Assembly: GCA_022865315.1 (NCBI GenBank)
Contig: JALHSR010000081.1
Location: 1 to 34,197, forward strand
From: Methanotrichaceae archaeon
GTDB lineage: Archaea; Halobacteriota; Methanosarcinia; Methanotrichales; Methanotrichaceae
Reading direction: 5' to 3'
Length of the DNA: 34,197 bases
Shown in pieces: positions 26,815 through 34,197 of the stretch. The notes under the pieces are model-generated. The model was not told the DNA's origin. It did not search any database and was given only the letters and a program-made list of their open reading frames with translations. The position numbers and the translations under genes are program-made. Within the stretch, counting starts at the first letter, position 1. Every line of letters begins with the position of its first letter.

Positions 26815-27315
26815 TTATAATAATAATGGATATTTTATGAAACATATTTTTTCAATATGCATAATCATTCATTGTATTTGCGCTAATCTCGACAAGATCT
26901 CTTAGCTTTAGCTATCGTCCATGCATCCTCTTATCACAAATCAATTTTGATGCTCGTATCAATCATGCTCGTATCAATCGGCTACGGATAAGAGAGGCCT
27001 TTATTCGATATAATAAATTCTTCGTATCTTCAAATTTTTGGATTGAGGTAGACTTTAATTTAATAAAGATAAAAACATTTCGTATTTATGGAAAGAGATT
27101 ACTCTCTTGATCCTCCTTATAATCCGAACCTCATGAACTTCTAAGAAATATTAGCTAAATATTTCATGATGATACAAATTTTTTAAAAATTTTTGGAATG
27201 GGCAATCTATTCAGAAGATGGTTATTTCCAAAGCAATATATATCTAGTTACAGGACGAAATTACAATTAGCATCATAAAATTATTGAAAGTCACAAAGTA
27301 AACGGAGAATAATTG
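26815..27315. other. Divergent intergenic region with a tandem 15-bp duplication
   Basis: About 500 nt between the HEAT gene (-) and the propeller gene (+), presumably with both promoters. On the + strand AATATATAT at 27235-27243 is a candidate TATA box for the propeller gene, whose leader then contains GGAG at 27304-27307. A perfect tandem duplication lies at 26950-26979. Confidence 0.4.
26950..26979. repeat. Perfect 2x15-bp tandem repeat
   Basis: ATGCTCGTATCAATC occurs twice, back to back (26950-26964 and 26965-26979). It lies in the divergent regulatory region about 140 nt from the HEAT gene and 340 nt from the propeller gene. It could be a duplicated operator or simple slippage. Confidence 0.7.
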
Positions 27316-28863
27316 ATGAAAACAATATTTGCGTCCATCATGATCCAATTGATATTATTATCTTCAATTTGCGCAGCTTTTTCTTCTATGACCTATACTT
27401 TCGACGCAGATTTCGATAAAGGTACGATGGTTAACATTAACCGCGAGGACGTTCCCGATCAGCTTCAGCTAAATGGCAAACCTGCGCCGTTCAGTTTTAT
27501 CTGGGTAGCGGCATCAACTCGTGGAACTGTCGTAAAGATCAATACCAGTACCGGCAAAGTAGTCGGAGAGTATTGGTCTGCACCAGAAGATCGTGGTAGA
27601 GATCCTTCAAGGACCACAGTTGACAATAATGGCAATGTTTGGGTCGCTAATCGAAAAGAAACTGGTATACTAAAGGAGGGAAATACTTCTAGAAAAGCGG
27701 GATCAGCAGTTCAGATAGGACTTGAAGAAAATTATCAATGCGTCGACCGCAACAACAATGGTAAGATAGATACATCTACTGGTTTAGGGGATATCAAGCC
27801 CTGGTCCAACACAAAAGGAGCGGATGACAATGGAGGAGTTTCTACAGCGGAAGATGAATGCGTCATCAAATATATACGTACAAGCGCAACGGGTACTCGC
27901 ACGATAGCTGTTGACGTCAATAACAATGTGTGGATTGGAGGCAGGGGTAATTTTGTGCACGAATTGTATGACGCTGATACCGGTGAAGCTATTCCTGACA
28001 CTAGATTCGCGAATAAGTGCGGTGGCTATGGTGGCCTAATGGATGAGAATGGCTTTTTATGGTCTTCAGGACAAAATTCAGCATGTTGCATGCGATACGA
28101 TCCTGAAAGCAAGACAAATATAACCGTTCCTTTGAATTATTCGTATGGCATGGCCAGGGATATGAATGGTAATATTTGGGTCAGCCAATTTGATTTTAAT
28201 AAAATATCCAAGATTTCACCATCAGGCGATATATTAGGTACATATCCTACTGGCGGAGAAAGATCCCGAGGTGTTGCTGTTACTCCTGATAATGATATTT
28301 GGGTGGCTAATTCCATTACCTACACGGTCTCACGGCTTGGTAACGATGGAACTTTGAAAGCAACAATTCCCGTGGGTTGGTATCCAACAGGTGTAGCTGT
28401 TGACGCGGCTGGCAAGATATGGGTCACCAATATGTACTCAGATAATGTCAATCGTATAGATCCGGCGACGAATTTAGTAGATCTTACAATAAACCTTGGT
28501 TCAGATGCTGATCCATATAATTATAGTGACATGATCGGCAGGTATCTAGTGGCTCCACCTGAAACTGGTACTTGGGCTGTTGTATTAGATAGCGGCGTTT
28601 CAAATGCTAAATGGAAGAATATTACATGGACTGCTGATGTCCCCACAGGTAGCTCTCTTGCCGTAAAGGCAGCCAGCAGCAATGATGGCATAAATTTCAA
28701 ACGACTAATAACAGTATCTAATGGCGAAGAACTCGGAGTAGACCCTAGCCAGTATCTTAAGATGATAGTGACCTTTAACAGAGCAAGCAACATAAAAAAA
28801 CTTCATAAGACGAGAATTGGCAAAAGCCCAGTGCTTTACGATTTATCTGTCTCTACCTACTGA
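27316..28863 (+). CDS. Secreted beta-propeller protein (Vgb/NHL-like) with an EF-hand-like loop
   Basis: A 515-aa exported protein. Residues 1 to about 24 are a signal peptide. From about 60 to 400 run propeller blades with the recurring motif NGNVWVAN / NNVWIGG / GNIWVSQ / NDIWVANS / GKIWVTNM, typical of virginiamycin B lyase-like and NHL propellers. An insertion near residue 145 contains DRNNNGKID, an EF-hand/dockerin-like calcium loop, flanked by cysteines. The last 110 residues form a separate beta-rich domain (TWAVVLDSGVSNAKWKNI; GTSxxVK-type strands). ATG 27316 is preferred over TTG 27313 given GGAG at 27304-27307. Lyase activity should not be assumed; surface or sheath structural role is more likely in this context. 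Confidence 0.8.
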   Translation: MKTIFASIMIQLILLSSICAAFSSMTYTFDADFDKGTMVNINREDVPDQLQLNGKPAPFSFIWVAASTRGTVVKINTSTGKVVGEYWSAPEDRGRDPSRTTVDNNGNVWVANRKETGILKEGNTSRKAGSAVQIGLEENYQCVDRNNNGKIDTSTGLGDIKPWSNTKGADDNGGVSTAEDECVIKYIRTSATGTRTIAVDVNNNVWIGGRGNFVHELYDADTGEAIPDTRFANKCGGYGGLMDENGFLWSSGQNSACCMRYDPESKTNITVPLNYSYGMARDMNGNIWVSQFDFNKISKISPSGDILGTYPTGGERSRGVAVTPDNDIWVANSITYTVSRLGNDGTLKATIPVGWYPTGVAVDAAGKIWVTNMYSDNVNRIDPATNLVDLTINLGSDADPYNYSDMIGRYLVAPPETGTWAVVLDSGVSNAKWKNITWTADVPTGSSLAVKAASSNDGINFKRLITVSNGEELGVDPSQYLKMIVTFNRASNIKKLHKTRIGKSPVLYDLSVSTY

Positions 28864-28903
28864 TTGTCGATACAAATCTTGGATGTGGCCACGAGCCATA
28901 TCC

Positions 28904-28950
28904 ACAAATTCGTTTGAATTTGTCAAGCCACGTTTGATGCTTTAGCATCA
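28904..28950 (+). terminator. Two consecutive hairpins after the propeller gene
   Basis: ACAAATTC-GTTT-GAATTTGT (28904-28923) is a perfect 8-bp stem with a 4-nt loop. TGATGC-TTTA-GCATCA (28935-28950) is a perfect 6-bp stem with a 4-nt loop, 11 nt further on. They lie 41-87 nt after the stop codon. They may end the transcript or stabilise its 3' end; neither is followed by a long T-run. Confidence 0.5.
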
Positions 28951-29438
28951 ATATGAAGGATGCTAGCGTCAGCTTGATTCGCAATTTAGTTATGTGTGTT
29001 TTTTGCTGGATGGTTGATGAAGTGCAGGCTTGATATCGTTAGGAGCTTTATGGATTGAAAGAGGGTTCAATCGATAAGCTGGATTAGGCCGCTTCTAGAG
29101 AAAAAAATTCAATCGAATTCGGAATTCGGCAGATTTTTGTCGAGCTTGATGCTTTAGGATGATGAATCATATACTTGCCTTCTTAAATTTTATATAATTG
29201 AGTTAATAATTATTATCAACTCTCTTTGTTTCGGTTATATCTTTTTTAATTCCGTTATGATATGAACCTGAAATAAACTATACAGGCGCATAAACTAGAT
29301 GCGGTCATAATCATCGCGTTCTCACAATGGCATGAAGATTGCAAGCCCTTTAGGACGCGGTAGTTCACAACAACAATTTAATATACGAAAGATATTTATA
29401 CATCAAACTATTTTAATCTCTCGATTGTGAGGTAAGCT
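28951..29438. other. Intergenic region upstream of the long TPR gene
   Basis: No gene is seen. At the 3' end TATTTATA (29393-29400) is a good TATA candidate about 25-30 nt before an inferred transcript start near 29424, and GTGAGGT (29427-29433) is the ribosome site for the TTG at 29439. The rest is A/T-rich spacer with the partly repeated words GATGCTTTAG (28936 and about 29150). Confidence 0.45.
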
Positions 29439-30869
29439 TTGAAAATTAAATTGTGGACTATTTTAATATTTTTAATTCTATTTCTCTCTCTCTCTGCTCT
29501 ATGTGAGGAATCTACTGTTGAATATTGGTTAGAAATGGGAAATCGGCTTATTGAACGCGGATCCTATTTCGTGGCTATTCAATCTTATGATAAAGCTCTA
29601 GAGATAGATCCATTATATGCACCTGCTTGGATGGGCAAAGGTCTAGCTCTCAATAGGTCTGGCAAATATGATGAGGCAACCAAAGCTTACGACAAAGCTA
29701 TTGAAGCTATGGATGAAATTATCGAGCGAAATCCGCAAAATGAAACGGCATGGTATAATAAGGGCAATATTCTCTTGACTTTGGGCAGGTATGATCAAGC
29801 CTTAGTAGCTTTTGAAAAGGCCACTCAGATCAATGAATCTTATGTTGGAGCATGGATAAACAAAGGCATGATCCTTGGCAACTTAGGCAGATATGATAAG
29901 GCCAATAAGGCTTATGATCATGCCCTTGAACTGGTCCCAAAAGATGCAGTGACCTGGAACGAAAAAGGTAATATACTCAAAGCTTTAGGCAGTTATGAGG
30001 CGTCTATTGAAGTCTATGAAACAGCCATTGCTCTGGATCCTAAATATGCTCCGCCTTGGATCAATAAAGGTCTCGCTCTATTCTATTTGGGCAAATATAA
30101 TGAATCACAAAAAGCTTTCGATAGAGCGCTTGAAATAGATCCACATAACGCGGATTATTGGCATTACAATTGTTTTATAATATTTTATTTTGGAAAATAT
30201 AATGAATCTATCGAAGCTTGCAACAAAGCGATTGAAAAAAATCCGCAAGATGCAGAAGCTTGGAAAACTAAAGCATTTGCATTAAAGTACTTGAATGAAT
30301 TCGAAGATGCTGTCAAAGCTTTTGATAAAGCCATTAGCATAGAACCGAGAAATGCTACAGTTTGGTATAATAAAGGGGTTGCTCTAAAGTTATTGGGCAA
30401 AAATTCTGAAGCAATGGCAGCCTATGACAAAGCCATAGAACTGGACTCAGAATTTGCAGATGCATGGACCAGCAAAGGGAATGCATTCGTGGATATTAGC
30501 GAGTTCGATAAAGCTTTGAAAGCTTATGATAACGCCATAAAATTTAATCGGAGCAATGAAGAGGCGTGGAACGGCAAAGGTATAGCTTTCGAGGCCTTGG
30601 GGAATTATGATGATGCTTTGAAGGCATTTGATAAAGCTATAGCAATCAATCCAGTATACGCATCTTCTTGGTTTGGCAAAGGCGTTGTTCTAGGTGACGA
30701 CTTAGGCAAGTACGATCAAGCTTTGAAAGCGTTTGATGAAGCTTTAAAAATTGATCCGCTTGATAAGGAGACTTGGTATAGCAAGGGATTAGCATTGGAG
30801 GAGCTCGGCCGCGATAAAGAAGCTGAAGCAGCCTTTACAAAGGCTGAACAGCTGGGATATGCTGTTTAG
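29439..30869 (+). CDS. Secreted long TPR-repeat protein
   Basis: A 476-aa protein with a signal peptide (LWTILIFLILFLSLSALC) and about 12-13 canonical TPRs filling the rest: AWMGKGLALNRSGKYDEATK, AWYNKGNILLTLGRYDQAL, VWYNKGVALKLLGKNSEAM, EAWNGKGIAFEALGNYDDAL. The first repeat unit is a 41-residue spaced variant (AYDKAIEAMDEIIERNPQNE). It begins at TTG, supported by GTGAGGT upstream. The ending AFTKAEQLGYAV parallels the TPR protein at 14644. Unlike that protein it has no sequon-rich linker. It is probably an envelope scaffold; the well-conserved repeats suggest recent internal duplication. The stop lies 54 nt before the IS5 target duplication, so the insertion did not disrupt it. Confidence 0.85.
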   Translation: MKIKLWTILIFLILFLSLSALCEESTVEYWLEMGNRLIERGSYFVAIQSYDKALEIDPLYAPAWMGKGLALNRSGKYDEATKAYDKAIEAMDEIIERNPQNETAWYNKGNILLTLGRYDQALVAFEKATQINESYVGAWINKGMILGNLGRYDKANKAYDHALELVPKDAVTWNEKGNILKALGSYEASIEVYETAIALDPKYAPPWINKGLALFYLGKYNESQKAFDRALEIDPHNADYWHYNCFIIFYFGKYNESIEACNKAIEKNPQDAEAWKTKAFALKYLNEFEDAVKAFDKAISIEPRNATVWYNKGVALKLLGKNSEAMAAYDKAIELDSEFADAWTSKGNAFVDISEFDKALKAYDNAIKFNRSNEEAWNGKGIAFEALGNYDDALKAFDKAIAINPVYASSWFGKGVVLGDDLGKYDQALKAFDEALKIDPLDKETWYSKGLALEELGRDKEAEAAFTKAEQLGYAV

Positions 30870-30922
30870 CGCTCGTAAATATTGCTGAACGAAATAGAAT
30901 CGATATTTTCCTTTGAATTTTG

Positions 30923-30930
30923 ACAAAACC
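30923..30930. repeat. Left target-site duplication of the IS5-family element
   Basis: ACAAAACC directly precedes the left inverted repeat and is repeated exactly at 31968-31975 after the right one. Eight base pairs matches the ISH1 group of the IS5 family. Confidence 0.8.
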
Positions 30931-31967
30931 TGCTCTGTTGAATAATTCCTTTTCGCTCCGCATCCGATTGTTTAGTCAAGAGCCAGGCTTTATGCTAAGT
31001 TCAATAGTATATTATAAAATATAAATTTAAGCTTGGCCTCATGAAGCATATTCTCTGGTTTAGAAGCTGAAACATATTCTCCAGCAATTCTTTTGACGGC
31101 TGAGAAGGTTGTTTCAGTGGTCCATCTTCTTCCATAACGATACTTTTCCTTCCAAGCCTGGTAGCCAATCTCTCTCGCCTCTCGAACAGCATTAGCCCTA
31201 GAAGGAGATCCATTTGATTGTGTGCAGGCATTTGACCGCGTTTTGATAATCGACTGTATCCCTTTCTCGTTCAGATAGTTGAATATCTCTCGTCGATCAT
31301 AACCACCATCCTCCAATGCCGCTTCAATCCTTCCGCCACCAAGATTCTTTTCTGCCTGAGTAACAAGAGGATTAAACTCGGCACCATCAGATACAGTTTC
31401 GTCAGTTACTTCTATGCCTACTATCTCTTTGGTCTCTACATTCACTGCTAGATGGACCTTTATCCAGCCTCGATGGAGCTTCCATTTCTCCCTCATCCAT
31501 TCGCCACGATTAGTTACCTTGATCCCTGACGAATCCACGGCAATAACGACTGACTCATTGCTTGCGGATATGGTATCGGCCAGTTTGATATCGAGTTTAG
31601 AACCGCGTCTCCAGATGGTTGTGTAATCAGCTGGCTTGATCTGGGGAATAAAGTTGGATAACTTTCTCAGGAAACCCTCCATCCGGCGGTACGGGAGACC
31701 AAATATCACGTGAACAAGCATCAAGAATTCGATAAATGCCCAGGGCGAATCAAATTTTCTGCCCAGTTTTCCTCGATTTATCTGCTCTAAATCTCTGTCC
31801 CAATTCTTTAAAAAGGAGAGCGTGAGGTAGAGTTCGCCACGCTTAACAAGAGATTCATTGTACTTTCGCCAATCTCGGCTTCGCTCCATTGAACTGCCTA
31901 ACATTGCTACTGTCCCCTTAACCTCAGTAATAGTGGCAATAGTATTTAATTATTAATCAACACAGCA
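30931..31967 (-). mobile_element. Complete IS5-family (ISH1-like) insertion sequence, 1037 bp
   Basis: The element starts TGCTCTGTTGAATAATT at 30931. Its right end read on the - strand is TGCTGTGTTGATTAATAATT from 31967. The first 11 bases match at 10 positions, giving imperfect terminal inverted repeats. A single transposase gene fills it. The perfect 8-bp flanking duplication ACAAAACC marks both ends and implies insertion recent enough for the duplication to have stayed intact. It landed in a spacer between the TPR gene and the zinc-ribbon gene and breaks no visible gene. Confidence 0.85.
30990..31904 (-). CDS. IS5-family DDE transposase
   Basis: A 304-aa transposase. The N-terminal part (residues 1 to about 110) contains the LTLSFLKNWDRDLEQIN and FGLPYRRMEGFLRKL regions of the IS5/DUF772-type DNA-binding domain. 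The RNase H-like catalytic core has the DDE residues in IAVDSSGIKVTNRGEW (first Asp), ALEDGGYDRREIF (second Asp) and RRWTTETTFSAVKRI (Glu), followed by the basic residues typical of the Y-R-K end. The gene is intact from ATG 31904 to its stop, so the element may be active. It lies wholly within the repeats at 30931 and 31967. Confidence 0.9.
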   Translation of the reverse strand: MLGSSMERSRDWRKYNESLVKRGELYLTLSFLKNWDRDLEQINRGKLGRKFDSPWAFIEFLMLVHVIFGLPYRRMEGFLRKLSNFIPQIKPADYTTIWRRGSKLDIKLADTISASNESVVIAVDSSGIKVTNRGEWMREKWKLHRGWIKVHLAVNVETKEIVGIEVTDETVSDGAEFNPLVTQAEKNLGGGRIEAALEDGGYDRREIFNYLNEKGIQSIIKTRSNACTQSNGSPSRANAVREAREIGYQAWKEKYRYGRRWTTETTFSAVKRIAGEYVSASKPENMLHEAKLKFIFYNILLNLA

Positions 31968-31975
31968 ACAAAACC
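31968..31975. repeat. Right target-site duplication of the IS5-family element
   Basis: ACAAAACC, identical to 30923-30930, immediately after the right inverted repeat. Confidence 0.8.
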
Positions 31976-32364
31976 TTTATTTTTGGATTATTTTCTTACA
32001 TCCGGAACAAGCCATCTCTTCTCCATATTGCCAGACTAGGCACCCTTGAGATATCGGCTAGCAAGAGCCCTTCTGCCATTATTAAGCGAATATTTCAAAG
32101 TGCTTATGTCTCACATACAACAATTTTTAAATAATAAATATTAAAAAAAATTATTGCTTTAAATTTGGATCGGCTACACATACTTAATACCAGTTCTATT
32201 TTAGACCTAGCTATCGATGAATGATAGAAGAAAAGGACGATTAAATGGGAAAAACAAATCTAGAACGCCTTAGTACAAGAAAACAGAACATTTGATTAAA
32301 GATAAAAGCAAATGGAACGTCTCAGGAAAAAATCTTTGAAATTGAGTCAGGTACTTATCTCATT
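31976..32364. other. Intergenic region between the IS and the zinc-ribbon gene
   Basis: No convincing gene. A 16-codon frame (ATG 32245, MGKTNLERLSTRKQNI) follows AAAAGGACG, then meets TGA and stays open in frame beyond it; it may be a gene remnant. Otherwise A/T-rich spacer, including an AAATAATAAATATTAAAAAAAA-type tract near 32127-32150. Confidence 0.35.
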
Positions 32365-32727
32365 TTATTCCGGCAGCTTTTCTCGAACGACTCTTTCTGG
32401 AATGTTCAGGATCTTTTTTACAATCTCTATAAACAGTTTTTCCTGCAGATGTCTATCCATACCGAAACTGTCTTCTATTCCTTGCTTTTCTAATTCTATA
32501 GCGACCAACCGCATCTGAACTTGAGCTACCTTGAACTCCTTTCCCAGAGCAGCCAGCACATTCATAAAATAGCCGATAGAGTGACGCCGCTCGAATGATA
32601 GGTTTTTCACTAGGCCACACTCAATGCAGTACGGATGGGGTTTGAGGCCTCTTACTCTCTTATCAAAATAATAGGGCAGCCACACTTTTTCTACACTTCC
32701 GCATGTTCTATGAGTGCAGTCTGCCAT
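32365..32727 (-). CDS. Conserved small zinc-ribbon protein of unknown function
   Basis: A 120-aa protein with two cysteine pairs near the N-terminus: DCTHRTCG (C4, C9) and PYCIECG (C34 and C37, CxxC), forming a likely zinc ribbon. After it come a SFERRHSIGYFMNVLAAL segment and an alpha-helical, basic-acidic C-terminal half (VAQVQMRLVAIELEKQGIED and on). I have a general recollection of similar short proteins in methanogens but cannot name a family. A nucleic-acid-binding or regulatory role is possible. It is encoded opposite the flanking + strand methyltransferase, and its start is preceded by GGAACAATAAC. Confidence 0.65.
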   Translation of the reverse strand: MADCTHRTCGSVEKVWLPYYFDKRVRGLKPHPYCIECGLVKNLSFERRHSIGYFMNVLAALGKEFKVAQVQMRLVAIELEKQGIEDSFGMDRHLQEKLFIEIVKKILNIPERVVREKLPE

Positions 32728-32985
32728 GTTATTGTTCCATATCTCTTTCTACTATTTGTAATAAACCTGTCGAACCTTCTGATCAAATTATTTTCTATTT
32801 CGGAATTTATCGATAGAAAAGAAATATATGTTTCTGAGCTTTCAGAGGCTATTGGGTAATAAGAAAATAGCTTTCATATAAAGTATACCTTCTACAAGGA
32901 TTTTGGAATATGAACGGCCTAAAGATACTTACTGGTAATCGGAGATTAAGGTCAAATTCAATTCATCATATAGGAGGGCCTAGAT

Positions 32986-33981
32986 CTGTCCTACCAAATG
33001 TATAGAACAATATTAGTCGGAACATTAACATTCCTGCCGGGCGCGAATTTTATTATCTCACAGATTGGAACAGCTTATCCCAACGGATTAATTTCCAAGG
33101 TTTTATCCGATTCTGAAATTGATATTGCACGATATGGCTACTCTGTTTGGCTGAGACATTTAGTGATGGCTTTGGGAAATGATCCAAAAAGTATTCCTAA
33201 GACTGTATTGGAATTCGGCCCAGGTGACTCCCTGGGTATCGGTCTAGCAGCTTTGTTGTCCGGAGCAGAAAAATATTATGCATTAGATGTGATCAAGTAT
33301 GCAGATATTGATAAGAATTTAAAAATTTTTAATGAATTAGTTAAATTATTTAAAAAAAGAGAATCTATCCCAACCAACATCGAATTCCCTGAAGTTAGAC
33401 CCGTTTTGGAATCATATGAATTTCCTCATAATATCTTAACTGAAGATGTTCTCGACATTTCTTTGAATGATGAACGAATTAAATTAATAAAAAACAATAT
33501 TGCTAATATTTACAAGAAAAAGAATGAAATGATCCAATATTCTGCCCCCTGGGATGATCCTGGCATTGTAGGACCTCAATCAGTTGATATGGCCATTTCG
33601 CAAGCTGTTTTAGAGCATATTGAAAATCTCGAAGATATTTATCGATTATTATCACTTTGGTTGGTTGGAGGTGGAGTGATGTCACATACGATAGATCTCA
33701 AATCACATGGATGCTCAAATAAATGGAATGGTCAATTGACTTATTCAGATCCGATTTGGCGATTAATGAAAGGAAATCGAAAGTATTTTCTTAATAGATA
33801 CACATATTCATCTCATATTGAAATTCAAAAAAAGTATCATTTCAATATTCTAATTATCAATAAGGATTTTAGGAGTTCTGATGTTTCTAGAGATGAGCTT
33901 AATCCTAGATTTAAGAGTTTACCTGATGAAGATCTGGAAATAAGTACAGTTTACATTTTATCGAATAAGGTGCCCTCATGA
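32986..33981 (+). CDS. SAM-dependent methyltransferase-like protein, possible CTG start
   Basis: A protein of about 327-331 aa. Motif I is VLEFGPGDSLGIGLAALL (about residue 70), followed by YYALDVIKYAD (acidic residue after strand 2) and DMAISQAVLEHIENLEDIYR (post motif), then a VGGGVMSHTIDLKSHG segment. This is the pattern of class I methyltransferases found in polysaccharide clusters; the acceptor is unknown. The first ATG is 32998, but the strong GGAGGG at 32973-32978 is 19 nt before it; an in-frame CTG at 32986 sits at ideal distance and would add MSYQ. The protein ends 32 nt before the converging IS66-like gene end. Confidence 0.7.
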   Translation: MSYQMYRTILVGTLTFLPGANFIISQIGTAYPNGLISKVLSDSEIDIARYGYSVWLRHLVMALGNDPKSIPKTVLEFGPGDSLGIGLAALLSGAEKYYALDVIKYADIDKNLKIFNELVKLFKKRESIPTNIEFPEVRPVLESYEFPHNILTEDVLDISLNDERIKLIKNNIANIYKKKNEMIQYSAPWDDPGIVGPQSVDMAISQAVLEHIENLEDIYRLLSLWLVGGGVMSHTIDLKSHGCSNKWNGQLTYSDPIWRLMKGNRKYFLNRYTYSSHIEIQKKYHFNILIINKDFRSSDVSRDELNPRFKSLPDEDLEISTVYILSNKVPS

Positions 33982-34013
33982 GATGAAGGCAAAATTAGAA
34001 TAAACGTACGTGT

Positions 34014-34197
34014 TTAGCTAGACAAGCTTGATCTCAGCATCTGGAGAATATCAAGTCCCTGTTGTCCCCATGTCGCCAGCACGGTCATGATACGTTCATG
34101 AATCGAAGTCCCTTTGCCATTGCGCAACGTACCCAAGATCTTCCTCAAAACGACATGCTCGCGCAATGCCCTTTCTGCTCTATTGTTGGTTGGCTCC
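34014..34197 (-). CDS. IS66-family transposase, C-terminal fragment (runs off the window)
   Basis: The - strand reads open from the right edge (codons from 34196) to TAA at 34014-34016. The visible 60 residues include EPTNNRAERALREHVVLRKI, then LGTLRNGKGTSIHERIMTVL and ATWGQQGLDILQML. EPTNN-AERA-R..V..RK is the hallmark C-terminal catalytic region of IS66-type transposases, with the catalytic Glu. Whether the element is complete lies outside the window. It marks a second insertion sequence at the right side of the island. Confidence 0.8.
   Translation of the reverse strand, partial: EPTNNRAERALREHVVLRKILGTLRNGKGTSIHERIMTVLATWGQQGLDILQMLRSSLSS

Noticed and set aside
32245-32295. 16-codon frame after AAAAGGACG
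   Set aside because: Too short to support and meets TGA; possibly a remnant of a small gene but not identifiable.
1-34197. CRISPR arrays, tRNA and rRNA genes
   Set aside because: No regularly spaced direct repeats, tRNA-like cloverleaf words or rRNA-like conserved stretches were noticed on reading both strands; this was not a computed search.

Overview
The window looks like archaeal DNA, most likely a methanogen of the Methanosarcinales (Methanothrix-like is my best guess, not proven). The reasons are A/T-rich TATA-type boxes 25-45 nt upstream of several starts, Shine-Dalgarno motifs mixed with apparently leaderless starts, a set of secreted TPR/HEAT/beta-propeller proteins of the kind seen in those genomes, and an ISH1-like IS5-family insertion sequence. 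Nearly all of it is cell-surface glycobiology: a surface-polysaccharide or protein-glycosylation island interleaved with genes for exported solenoid-repeat proteins. No rRNA, tRNA or CRISPR array was seen.

Layout. 1-132: 3' end of an unidentified gene. 201-3119: a GT-B-type glycosyltransferase-like protein and a class I methyltransferase. 3451-6528: a tightly overlapping three-gene operon (NodB-type polysaccharide deacetylase, ATP-grasp ligase, PHP-domain hydrolase). 6790-10088: three related secreted TPR proteins, one on + and two on -; the last carries an apparent 1-nt frameshift in its signal peptide. 10602-14412: an exopolysaccharide-modification block with a membrane-anchored SGNH hydrolase, a 59-aa DUF5989-like membrane protein, a 75-aa membrane protein and a NodU/TobZ-type carbamoyltransferase. 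14644-16065: a secreted TPR protein whose N-terminal linker is packed with N-glycosylation sequons.

16350-25189 (- strand) is the core: a nearly complete CMP-legionaminic acid pathway of the GDP-sugar type. In transcription order it is legF, then legI-legG-ATP-grasp-HAD-ptmE-legB-legC in one overlapping run, then a methyltransferase with an apparent frameshift near its start. PtmE would make GDP-GlcNAc, LegB dehydrate it, LegC aminate it, LegG release and epimerise the sugar, LegI condense it with PEP, and LegF activate the product with CMP. The N-acetyltransferase expected between LegC and LegG (LegH) is not present; an ATP-grasp enzyme and a HAD phosphatase sit inside the operon instead.

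25366-30869: a secreted HEAT-repeat protein, a secreted Vgb/NHL-type beta-propeller with an EF-hand-like loop, and a long secreted TPR protein. 30923-31975: a complete IS5-family element with imperfect terminal inverted repeats and a perfect 8-bp target duplication. 32365-34197: a small zinc-ribbon protein, another SAM methyltransferase that may start at CTG, and the 3' end of an IS66-family transposase running off the right edge.

Two genes become intact if one A is removed from an AAAA run near the 5' end. This points to sequencing or assembly indels, or to genuine short-homopolymer frameshifting.
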